In this document: positions 27,369-35,067 of the stretch, one piece after another
Layout: each line of letters opens with the position of its first letter
Numbering within the stretch: position 1 is the first letter of the stretch
Assembly: GCA_005776945.1 (NCBI GenBank)
Contig: SXOB01000009.1
Coordinates: 1-59,924 of the forward strand
Source: Pseudomonadota bacterium
GTDB lineage: Bacteria; Myxococcota_A; UBA796; GCA-2862545
Direction of reading: 5' to 3'
Length of the DNA: 59,924 nt
Position numbers and translations under genes: made by a program
The notes under the pieces: model-generated
The model's database searches: none
The model's input: the letters and a program-made list of their open reading frames with translations, nothing else
What the model was told of the DNA's origin: nothing

Positions 27369-28117
27369 TTTTGGGTTGTGGCGGATCCGACTCCGAGGAC
27401 AACTCCGTCGACTTGCCCTTCTCCGTTCAATTCGGCGGCGCCCCGTTGGAGTGCGGTGTCGATGTTTCCGCCGGGTCACCGGCTGCGCCGGTTTCCGTGT
27501 CCAACCTCCGCTTCTTCGTCCACGACGTCTTCGTGAGTTCGGGAACGTCGGTCGCGCGGGTCGTCCTTTCGCCCGACGGCGTCTTTCAAAGTGAGAGCCT
27601 CGCGCTCATGGACATGACCGGCGAAAACTGTACGGGTGCGCAACACACTACGTTGTCCGGGACGGTCGGGTTGTCGGGTCCCTACGACGGCCTGCACTTC
27701 ACCGTGGGCGTTCCGACCGCGCAGAATCACCTCGACGCCGCCGAGGCCGAGCCACCGCTCGACGACCCCCGCACCTGGTGGGGCTGGCGTATGGGCTACG
27801 TCCACCTTCGCGCCGACTTCTCCAGTGGAACGCACGCGTCATGGGGGGCCCACTACGGCGCCGCAGACTGTGAAGGGACGGGAGCCACGGCCACCTGCCT
27901 CGAGGAGAACCTGGTCGAGGTCGACCTCGCCCTTGACCCCGCGAACGGCGTCCTCGTCGATCTCGACGCGCTGACCGCGGCCATCGACTTCAACGCCCCG
28001 CTCGACGAAGCCACCAACCCAGACGCGGGTTGTTTCGGTACGGCCGACGATCCGGATTGCCTCGCTCTGACGCAGGCGCTCGAATCGGACGACACGCCGG
28101 TGTTCACGACGCCGTAG
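27356..28117 (+). CDS. MbnP-family metal-binding lipoprotein
   Basis: 253 residues. MLLLVLGC gives a very short lipoprotein signal (Cys8). The mature protein carries the MbnP signature: NLRFFVHDVFV, then NHLDAAEAEPPLDDP and WWGWRMGYVHLRADF. MbnP proteins bind copper and normally pair with the di-haem enzyme MbnH, which oxidises a Trp in MbnP to kynurenine; the paired WW is in place here. No MbnH-like (CxxCH) gene lies on either side. The partner is instead the overlapping YtkA-like lipoprotein. The TAG stop lies inside a hairpin shared with the convergent cyclophilin gene. Confidence 0.85.
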   Translation: MLLLVLGCGGSDSEDNSVDLPFSVQFGGAPLECGVDVSAGSPAAPVSVSNLRFFVHDVFVSSGTSVARVVLSPDGVFQSESLALMDMTGENCTGAQHTTLSGTVGLSGPYDGLHFTVGVPTAQNHLDAAEAEPPLDDPRTWWGWRMGYVHLRADFSSGTHASWGAHYGAADCEGTGATATCLEENLVEVDLALDPANGVLVDLDALTAAIDFNAPLDEATNPDAGCFGTADDPDCLALTQALESDDTPVFTTP

Positions 28118-28132
28118 GACTCGAACCTACGG
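28112..28132. terminator. Bidirectional hairpin between convergent genes
   Basis: Perfect 7-bp inverted repeat CCGTAGG-ACTCGAA-CCTACGG. Each arm contains the TAG stop codon of one of the two convergent genes (MbnP-like on plus, cyclophilin on minus). No T-run follows on either side, so it would be a non-canonical terminator or a shared 3'-end protecting hairpin. Confidence 0.55.
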
Positions 28133-28849
28133 AATCACGGACGCGCCCGTGATGTAGTCCAACTCGGGGAATTGGCGCACGAGGTAGGCGTTGCCCTCGA
28201 CCTGGATGCGACCCTGGGAAGGTCCCCTGCCCCCAGGCGCACCTTCGCCGTAGCCCTTGTAGAGCTTGTCCACGACGTCCATGCCTTCGACCACCTCACC
28301 AAATGGCGCGAAGCCCATGGGGTCGAGTTTGGTGTTGTCGACGAAGTTGATGAACATCTGCGTCGTTCGCGTATTGGGGCCCGCGGTCGCGAAGCTGATG
28401 CGGCCGCGCGTGTTGTGTTGCAAGACCGCGTCGTCGACGAGGTTCGCATCCCGCCATGCGGCATTGACCTCGGGATGACCAGACAAGCCGAACTGGACCA
28501 TGAACCGGTCGACGACGCGGAAGAAGCGGGCGTCGTTGAAGAAGCCGATCTGAACGAGGTTGAAGAAGCGGTCCGCCCCGTTCGGCGCCCACTTGCGGTG
28601 AACCTGAATGACGAAGGGCCCTTCGTTCGTGTCAAACCGGACCTTGAAGGAGTCAGGCGCCGTAGCCGTGGCCAGGCTTGGGTTGGTGAGCGCGGGCGAG
28701 GCGTCCGCCGCGAGGCCCGGGACGGCCGGCGCCGCGGGAGGCGCAGCTGGCGCTGGCGCGGAAGCGGGCGCGGGCGGCGGTTCCGCGACCACGGAAGCGA
28801 CGGGCTGTTCGCCACAAGCAAGAAACAAGGAAAGCAAAAGGGCGGCCAT
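28127..28849 (-). CDS. Cyclophilin-type peptidyl-prolyl isomerase, lipoprotein
   Basis: Envelope prolyl isomerase, 240 residues. Signal MAALLLSLFLAC (Cys12) and an Ala/Pro-rich linker of about 50 residues precede the cyclophilin domain (~75-235): FDTNEGPFVIQVHRKWAPNG, FFRVVDRFMVQFG (catalytic-Arg region F-F-R-V), RGRISFATAGPNTRTTQMFI (the Gln-Met-Phe-Ile active-site strand) and FAPFGEVVEGMDVVDKL. The ATG is preceded by CGGAG; an upstream in-frame start would add 18 residues ahead of the signal and is less likely. Convergent with the MbnP gene through a shared hairpin. Confidence 0.9.
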   Translation of the reverse strand: MAALLLSLFLACGEQPVASVVAEPPPAPASAPAPAAPPAAPAVPGLAADASPALTNPSLATATAPDSFKVRFDTNEGPFVIQVHRKWAPNGADRFFNLVQIGFFNDARFFRVVDRFMVQFGLSGHPEVNAAWRDANLVDDAVLQHNTRGRISFATAGPNTRTTQMFINFVDNTKLDPMGFAPFGEVVEGMDVVDKLYKGYGEGAPGGRGPSQGRIQVEGNAYLVRQFPELDYITGASVIP

Positions 28850-28890
28850 GGTTGCTCCGGGGGCCCGTCTACCTCGCTTCCCGGCCGTCG

Positions 28891-29907
28891 TCAGTCGCGC
28901 CAAAGTCCGCCGGGCGGTGGGGTTGCTGCGAACGCTGGCGACGCCGTCCTGGAGCGGGTGAGCGCCGCCGCGAGTTGGTCGGTGAGGCCCAAGTGTTGTA
29001 GAACGAGCGACCGAATCGAGGCTTGGCGGAAGGCGGAGCCCACCGGGTCATTGCTCTCGAAGTAGTGCAGGAATGTCCTGCGATCGAATGTGACGGCGAC
29101 CACTTCCGTCCGGCTGACCACACTGACCGTCGACGGCCCAGCGGCGACGATCGATGCATCGCCAAAGGCCTCTCCAGCTTCGTAGGATGCGAGCGTGATT
29201 GCCCTCCCGCCGTCCTTCCAAAGCCAGCACTCCGCGCGCCCTGACACCAGAACGAAGATTCGGTCGGCCTCGATGCCCTGGGCGAGCATCGTCTCCTCGG
29301 GGCCGAACTGGACGACGTCGGCACCCGCAGCCATGAGTTGGAGGAGTGCGGGTTCGATCCAGCTGTAGGAACGTGCCGACGCCAGCGCCACATGCCTGTC
29401 GATGGCGGGCGGAAGCCGATCCGGCGGTGCCTTCAACCAATGCTGCCACCAGGAGGGCTGCGGCGGGCGCAGCGACGCGGCACTTCCCTCCAGATGTTCG
29501 CCGATCGTCGACTGCGCGAGGCGGGTGCGGTCCGCGAGTCGCCGATGCACGGCCCGCTCGATCGCAAACACGACCGGATTTCCGACCCCGCACAAGAACG
29601 CGAGCGCCTCCGGTGTGAGCGCGTAGAGGCCGACCGCGCTGGTCGCCACGGCCGTCGTCTGCCGCGGAAGCCGGGCGAAGACCTCGATTTCGCCCAAAAG
29701 ATCGCGAGGCCCTGCGGTGGAGATTCGCATGGGGCCACGTCGAACCTCGGCCGCACCCGTCACGAGGAAGGCCAACGTCGTGTCCATCTCCCCCTCAAGG
29801 AAGATGGCCTCCCCGGGCGCGACATCGATCCAGCGCAGTGCGTCCGTCGCCTCCCGCGTGTCGTGGGGGGACAAGCCAGCAAATACCGGCGGTAGGGCTG
29901 CACTCAC
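28891..29907 (-). CDS. Protein with two cyclic-nucleotide-binding domains
   Basis: 338 residues, cytoplasmic. Two cNMP-binding folds in tandem: residues ~8-125 (VAPGEAIFLEGEMDTTLAFLVTGAAEV, GPRDLLGEIEVFARLPRQTTA) and ~190-310 (FGPEETMLAQGIEADRIFVLVSGRAE, AGEAFGDASIVAAGPSTVSVV). The phosphate-binding cassette of the first keeps GExxx and an RxTTA-like end; the second has GDAS and ST, a less typical site. A ~50-residue linker joins them. No helix-turn-helix, kinase or channel domain is present, so this is a sensor or scaffold rather than a Crp-type regulator. GTG start without clear ribosome binding site. Confidence 0.85.
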   Translation of the reverse strand: MSAALPPVFAGLSPHDTREATDALRWIDVAPGEAIFLEGEMDTTLAFLVTGAAEVRRGPMRISTAGPRDLLGEIEVFARLPRQTTAVATSAVGLYALTPEALAFLCGVGNPVVFAIERAVHRRLADRTRLAQSTIGEHLEGSAASLRPPQPSWWQHWLKAPPDRLPPAIDRHVALASARSYSWIEPALLQLMAAGADVVQFGPEETMLAQGIEADRIFVLVSGRAECWLWKDGGRAITLASYEAGEAFGDASIVAAGPSTVSVVSRTEVVAVTFDRRTFLHYFESNDPVGSAFRQASIRSLVLQHLGLTDQLAAALTRSRTASPAFAATPPPGGLWRD

Positions 29908-29940
29908 GGGTTGAGCTTACACCACACCGGGCGGCGGGGG

Positions 29941-31626
29941 TCAAGCCCCCCAGGCTGAAAGGTCTAAGTCCGGAAATACGTCGTCTCGGTCCGAGGCCAA
30001 CGACGCTGAGCGCTCTTGAATGGGATCGACGGGGCGGCCTGCTGCGCGGTCTGCGACGCGGTTGGCCAACTCGTCGAACCGCGCCGCATGGTCCGAAATG
30101 CGCCGGATGCCGTAGTCCACGGCGCCTCCCGTGCTGATCACGAATGGCCAGTCGCTGGCTGAGAGCAAGAGCAACTCCCGCCCCGCCGCCCGGAGGGCCG
30201 ATGCGACCGCGCCATCGGACCGCCAAGGCATTGCGTGCCAAAGATGCTGGAATCGGTCCTCGGCTCGGCCAAGCAGGTCCCAGTAGAATCGCGTGTCGTC
30301 CCGGGCCCACACCCGATGATCGCCTCCAGCGCCCCAGCTACCCTCCGGGAGTTCTACGACTGGGGCCGCAGGGCCCGAGTCGAGGACGTCTTCGAGCGTG
30401 GACGCGCAGACGTCGTCCACTTGCGCCAACTCTCGACTCAAGCACTCAAGGAAGGTGGGTCCCTCTGACCACCAATGACCGAACAGCTCGGCGTCGAAGG
30501 GCGCGGTGACGACGCCGTCGCGCCCGGTGCGCTCGCGGTAGGCCCACAGCTCACTCCGGACGACGCCTGCGAAGTGGCGCGCGTGTTCGGCCGCGCGGAG
30601 CGTCGCCACGCCCGGCTCATACGGCGCCTTGGCTGACAGGTCCGAACCGGACGCCGTGACCCGCCAGTACCGGAGGCCATCGACCTCGTGCCTCGCGTGG
30701 AATTCGAGGTAGGCCGGGTCGCCTGGGTAGCCCACGCGGCCCGACCAAACCGGCTCGGACGTGGCCGCTGACCGCGCGAAGACGGTGAGTGGCAGCGGTT
30801 CTCCGCGCTCGGACACCCGGTGGACGGTCAGTGGATCGCGCCATCCCCGCTGGTGGTCCCAGGTGGTCTGTTCCCAAGGGACCGGAATCGGGCGCGCTCC
30901 TTCCCACAGGAATTCCGATCGGGCGCCCGCCAAGGTCGGTCCATCAATGACGAATCCCTCCACTCCCTCGTTGACCCACAAACGGCCAACGCCCTCGCGC
31001 CAGCGAGGATTGAGGCTCTGGCCCGCAAGAGGGACGAACGGACCCGGCGGGCGGTAGGCACACTCAGGGAGCCAGACCGCTCGGGGACGGCGACCGAAGT
31101 GGCGTGTGGACGTCGCGAGGCCGACGCGGATGGAGGCACGAGCCGTCGCATCTTGGACGACCAAAGGCTGGTAGGTGTGGGTCGCATTGCTGCCGAGGAT
31201 CGCAATGTGACCGTCGCTCTGGGCCTCCGCCAAAGCTCCCACGATGTTGCCATCAAGCGCGGCCCATTGGGCCAATGTGCCGTCACAGGCAGCCGCAGCC
31301 CGCAACGCCAACTTCGCAAGGTACGCTTCGCCCTTGCGCTCGAACTCGCTGGCGTCGCGCTTGGCTCGATCGCGCCGTTCGGTCAGGAAAGCGGGAAAGC
31401 CGCGCCGAAAGGTAGGGTGCGCCAGTTGCTCACACAGTACCGGCGTCATGCCCACGCTGAACGCCGGGCGCACGCCGTCGCGAACCAGGCGCTCAATCAC
31501 GCCGAGTAGCGGCAGGTAGGTCTCATCGGCCGCCTCGTAGAGCCAATGTTCACCATGCGGCCATCGCCCGTGGTGCAGCACCCACGGCAGATGCCCATGC
31601 AATACGAGGCAGAAGCGCCCGGCCAC
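29941..31626 (-). CDS. GH57 1,4-alpha-glucan branching enzyme
   Basis: Makes alpha-1,6 branches in glycogen. 561 residues, the usual size for GH57 branching enzymes. The N-terminal barrel motif LVLHGHLPWV (HGH), nucleophile Glu in WLPECAYRP, the region WVNEGVEGFVID, and the catalytic Asp in PFDAELFGHWWSEGPTFL are all present. GTG start one base after the stop of the upstream GH57 gene. Together with that gene it forms a short glycogen-handling unit. Confidence 0.92.
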   Translation of the reverse strand: MAGRFCLVLHGHLPWVLHHGRWPHGEHWLYEAADETYLPLLGVIERLVRDGVRPAFSVGMTPVLCEQLAHPTFRRGFPAFLTERRDRAKRDASEFERKGEAYLAKLALRAAAACDGTLAQWAALDGNIVGALAEAQSDGHIAILGSNATHTYQPLVVQDATARASIRVGLATSTRHFGRRPRAVWLPECAYRPPGPFVPLAGQSLNPRWREGVGRLWVNEGVEGFVIDGPTLAGARSEFLWEGARPIPVPWEQTTWDHQRGWRDPLTVHRVSERGEPLPLTVFARSAATSEPVWSGRVGYPGDPAYLEFHARHEVDGLRYWRVTASGSDLSAKAPYEPGVATLRAAEHARHFAGVVRSELWAYRERTGRDGVVTAPFDAELFGHWWSEGPTFLECLSRELAQVDDVCASTLEDVLDSGPAAPVVELPEGSWGAGGDHRVWARDDTRFYWDLLGRAEDRFQHLWHAMPWRSDGAVASALRAAGRELLLLSASDWPFVISTGGAVDYGIRRISDHAARFDELANRVADRAAGRPVDPIQERSASLASDRDDVFPDLDLSAWGA

Positions 31627-31627
31627 G

Positions 31628-33100
31628 TCAGGCCAGCCGCCGGCTCAGCGACACCTGAGCCTCCCGGGGCACAGCGACGCCGGCCGCGGCGCACGCAGCG
31701 GACAAACGCGCGCGTAAGCGCGTCATGAAGTCTTCGAAAAACGGTGTGTCATGGTCCTCGCCCGCCCACCACGTATGGTCGGAGGCGAGCGCCGCATCCA
31801 TGTGGCCCATTGCCTCATCCCCTGCCCCTTCAATGGCGTCGCGCACCGCGCGAAGGGCTGTCCACACGACGCGGTCGTCGACATGGCCGTACCAAACGGA
31901 CAGGTCGCCGCGAATCCAGGAGCCGGTATGAAGGTGGGTCACCTCCCCCACCATTCCGGCTGCGACGCGCTCGTCGAAGGTGTCCAACTGGCCGGCGAAT
32001 CGCTCCCGAAGGGCATCGCGAAGTCCGGCGCCAGCGTCGTCGTACCCTTCCCACGGGTTTTCCCCGTCGAGCGCGACGACGTCATGCCCGGCGTGCATGC
32101 GCGCGACCAAGCCATCGATCGCGTCGGAGGGCGACAGCCGGACCGCATCAAAGGACAGCCAGTTGCTCGCGCCCTGATTGCGGAAGAAGCCGGCGACCCC
32201 GCCCGGAGCGGCGGCCGGGCGCCCAAAGGCCGTGCCGGCAAACCGACTCTTGGCGGCGACCTCCCCACAAGACACCCACCATTTGAAGCCCGCGGCGCCG
32301 ATCAGCTCGCTCGCCTCCGGTGAGATGGCCCCTTCCGACGGCCAACAACCTCGCACGTCACGCCCCATCGCGTTCGACGCCGTGGCACGGCCGCGTACCA
32401 AGGCGCGCAACGCGTCTTCGGGCCGGCGGTACCCAACGTCCGGGACATCGGGCAGCGCCCTGCGGGCCGACGCCGTGTCGATCAACAATGGCAGGATCGG
32501 GTGGTCGTGGGGGCTGGCGGCGAGGCCCACGCCGGTCGCTCCCAGTTGGGCCATTCGCCCCACGAGGTGTTTCAAGAGGCGTTTCTGGGCGCCGACGACC
32601 CAGGTTTGGGCGCGGTCGTCGTACGGAGGCTCCCCGATCCGGTCCACCTCTGGCTCCAATCGCCTTGCCGCCCGCCCCATCCAACCGAGCGCCGCCCCCA
32701 CGGCCAGGTCGCGGACGTCCCGGCCGCCGAGAACTTCACCCGCGTCGGCCCGTGCCCGAAGGGCAGAGACGGACCGCGTCAGCGATGGCGGCCCCATCGC
32801 GGCGAAGCGGGTCAACTCCCTACGCTCGATGGGCGTCCAACTGTCCCATGGACGGGACAAAAGGTCGAGTTGGGGGTCCGAACCGCCGGATGCGTAGTGG
32901 ACGAGTTGATCGATCAGGGCGCCAGACACATTGAGTGTCCAGCGCACATCACCGTCTAGCGTCTCCTCCACCAAGTCCAAGTAGCCACGGACTGCGTGGT
33001 GGCGCGTCCACGGCAACTGCGGGACCCCAGTGAAGGGATCCCGCACGTCCGGCTGGTGAAGGTGCCAGAGGAGGGCGAGACGCCCAGGTGGCTTCGTCAG
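31628..33100 (-). CDS. GH57 alpha-amylase-like glycoside hydrolase with probable CTG start
   Basis: GH57 hydrolase of the alpha-amylase/amylopullulanase type, ~490 residues. The essential N-terminal motif LALLWHLHQPD lies upstream of the first usual start (GTG at 33046); in that frame no ATG, GTG or TTG exists before the upstream gene, but a CTG overlaps its stop as CTGA. Downstream: GVPQLPWTRHHAVRGYLD, the nucleophile region GCWPSEGAIS and acid/base region LDGENPWEGYDD, which match the family. Translation from CTG gives MTKPPGRLALLWHLHQPD. A sequencing error or other rare start (ATC) is the alternative. It lies directly upstream of the branching enzyme gene. Confidence 0.85.
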   Translation of the reverse strand: MTKPPGRLALLWHLHQPDVRDPFTGVPQLPWTRHHAVRGYLDLVEETLDGDVRWTLNVSGALIDQLVHYASGGSDPQLDLLSRPWDSWTPIERRELTRFAAMGPPSLTRSVSALRARADAGEVLGGRDVRDLAVGAALGWMGRAARRLEPEVDRIGEPPYDDRAQTWVVGAQKRLLKHLVGRMAQLGATGVGLAASPHDHPILPLLIDTASARRALPDVPDVGYRRPEDALRALVRGRATASNAMGRDVRGCWPSEGAISPEASELIGAAGFKWWVSCGEVAAKSRFAGTAFGRPAAAPGGVAGFFRNQGASNWLSFDAVRLSPSDAIDGLVARMHAGHDVVALDGENPWEGYDDAGAGLRDALRERFAGQLDTFDERVAAGMVGEVTHLHTGSWIRGDLSVWYGHVDDRVVWTALRAVRDAIEGAGDEAMGHMDAALASDHTWWAGEDHDTPFFEDFMTRLRARLSAACAAAGVAVPREAQVSLSRRLA

Positions 33101-34926
33101 GGAAGGATGTACAGCGTGCGCGTCGACAGGACGAGCGCGTCGTCAGCCATTAGCTTGAGAAGCACCTCGGACGCTCCCGGCGTCCCCCCGTCCACGATCG
33201 ATCCGTCAATGGTGAGCGTGAAGGTGACCGGCGTTCCCGCCTTGATGTCGTAGTAAGCGTCAGGTTCGATGTCCAAAATCAGGCCGTACGGGTCCGTTCC
33301 CGCCTCGATCTCGAGGCTGACCTTGTCGAACCAAGCGCTGTCTGCGAGCGCGAGGATGGCATCGACGATGGTCTCGCGGAACTCATCGCTGTCGCCCGAA
33401 CTCCACTCCACGACGGCCGGCTCATCGACGCCGTTGTGATCGAGGTCGGCCATCGAGCCCGTGACGATGGCCACTTCTTGGAGCTGACCGAATTGGCTGG
33501 TGCCCTCGCCGCAGTTGGCGCAGACGCCGATCATCTTTCCGTTGAGCGCCGAGATACCGAGGAAGACATCGTAGAACGACGCGTCCTGCAGACATCCACC
33601 TGGCGTCGGGTAGCCAGCCTCGGGGTCGCGCATCGGCGCGTCCGTGGCGATGATCTGGATCGGGAACGTCTCCTCGCGGAAGCCGAAGCCGCCAAGCGTG
33701 CCAGTGCCAGGGGTATTCGGGTTGTTCGTGCCGTTGACGAAGCCGCCGAAGGCGTCGAGCGGGTGCTCGGTGAACGGCTTGACGTCCTCGTCAGCGTCGT
33801 ACTTGCCGTCGCAGTCCATGTCCCAGCCTTCGCCCGTGGCACCCTGGTAGAGGGCCTCCATCGAAGACTCTTCCCAGTCGTTGCCGTTGTGGATGTCCAC
33901 TTCGTTGGCGAGCGCGCCCGCGACGAGAGCCAGGTCGTCCGTCTGCTGTTGGTGCAGGTCGAACGCCTTGTCCGGCGGCGAACCGTAGCCGCAGCACGGG
34001 TAGTCGTCGTGCGTGGCCACACCGAAGGTGATGTCGGGGATTTCGGCCGCGACGAGGGCCGCGATGCCGCCGAACTCTTCGGCCATGGCGTCGGCGGTCG
34101 AGGACATCGAGCAGGTGGTGTCAATGATGAAGGCGATGTCCGCGATCTTGTAATCGACCTCGAATTCGAGCTCGTAGGTCATGACGCCGTCGCACTCGGC
34201 GCCGTCTTGGCCGACGCCGTAGATTTCGCCGGTCTTCGTGCCGGTCGGGTCGTCCGACTCCGCCGAGAGCGAACCCGGGTAGGCGATCTCCTCGGTCGGG
34301 AGGAAGGCCACGTCGATCGGCCAGGCCTCGCCGGGCTCGAGCACGAGCGGCAGCGGCGGCATGACGTCGATGGTGTAGTTGTCTCCGAGGAGGTTGACCT
34401 CCGAGACGGTCACAGCGCCTGTCCCGACGCTCTCGAGAAGGATCGTGGTCGACTCTTCACAATTCGGAGGCATGGCGCCGAACTCGGTGTAGTCCGGGGT
34501 CACCCGCAGCGCGGGCAACGCCCAAGTGCCCAAGACGTTGACGTCGACGGAGCTGTGGTTGGCGTCCGAGCCCGTGACGGTGAAGACACCGGTCTCATCG
34601 AGATTCTCAGGCGAGTAGCTGACTTGAACCTCGATGCTGCCCTCAGGCTGGAGCGTCGCCGGGAAGTCGCCAGAGAGGCGTGTAAACGACGTGGAGCCCG
34701 CATACGTCACGTCGTAGACGTCCAACGGGTCCGTCCCGATGTTGGTGATGCGGAAGGCGAGCTCTGACGATTCGCCCTTGGGAAGCGCACCAAAGTCCAA
34801 GAGGACCGGATCGACTTCCATGATCGGGTTCACGATCGGCGGCGGCTCTTCGTCGACGACGACGTCGAAGTCGCTGGGGTCGCAACCCGCGAGCACGGCT
34901 CCGATCAAGCAAGGAAAGGTTCTCAT
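33097..34926 (-). CDS. Lipoprotein with two anchor-D/HYDIN-like domains and a vWA domain
   Basis: 609 residues. MRTFPCLIGAVLAGC is a lipoprotein signal (Cys15). Two Ig-like 'choice-of-anchor D'/ASH-type domains follow (~34-140: LLDFGALPKGESSELAFRI; ~141-250: YTEFGAMPPNCEE), then a von Willebrand factor A domain (~262-540) with MIDAS start DTTCSMSS at ~268 and many acidic residues and paired Cys (HDDYPCCGYG, CANCGEG), and a last beta-domain. Metal-dependent ligand binding at the cell surface is likely. The ATG follows AGGAGTGCGGG. Its TGA overlaps the probable CTG start of the GH57 gene, an odd partner for a surface protein. Confidence 0.88.
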   Translation of the reverse strand: MRTFPCLIGAVLAGCDPSDFDVVVDEEPPPIVNPIMEVDPVLLDFGALPKGESSELAFRITNIGTDPLDVYDVTYAGSTSFTRLSGDFPATLQPEGSIEVQVSYSPENLDETGVFTVTGSDANHSSVDVNVLGTWALPALRVTPDYTEFGAMPPNCEESTTILLESVGTGAVTVSEVNLLGDNYTIDVMPPLPLVLEPGEAWPIDVAFLPTEEIAYPGSLSAESDDPTGTKTGEIYGVGQDGAECDGVMTYELEFEVDYKIADIAFIIDTTCSMSSTADAMAEEFGGIAALVAAEIPDITFGVATHDDYPCCGYGSPPDKAFDLHQQQTDDLALVAGALANEVDIHNGNDWEESSMEALYQGATGEGWDMDCDGKYDADEDVKPFTEHPLDAFGGFVNGTNNPNTPGTGTLGGFGFREETFPIQIIATDAPMRDPEAGYPTPGGCLQDASFYDVFLGISALNGKMIGVCANCGEGTSQFGQLQEVAIVTGSMADLDHNGVDEPAVVEWSSGDSDEFRETIVDAILALADSAWFDKVSLEIEAGTDPYGLILDIEPDAYYDIKAGTPVTFTLTIDGSIVDGGTPGASEVLLKLMADDALVLSTRTLYILP

Positions 34927-35067
34927 CCCGCACTCCTGCGTCTGGTGGCGCTGTATTCCCGCACCCACGTCAAGCCTACATCCAAAATGGGCCTTCTCGA
35001 CAAGAAACGATCGAATGCGGCGTGGTTTGGCCTTTCATCCGGGTGACGCTGCGGGCTAGCAGTCGCA

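Noticed and set aside
33046..33048. GTG at 33046 as start of the GH57 hydrolase
   Set aside because: It would delete the family-defining WHLHQP motif, which is clearly encoded just upstream in the same frame.
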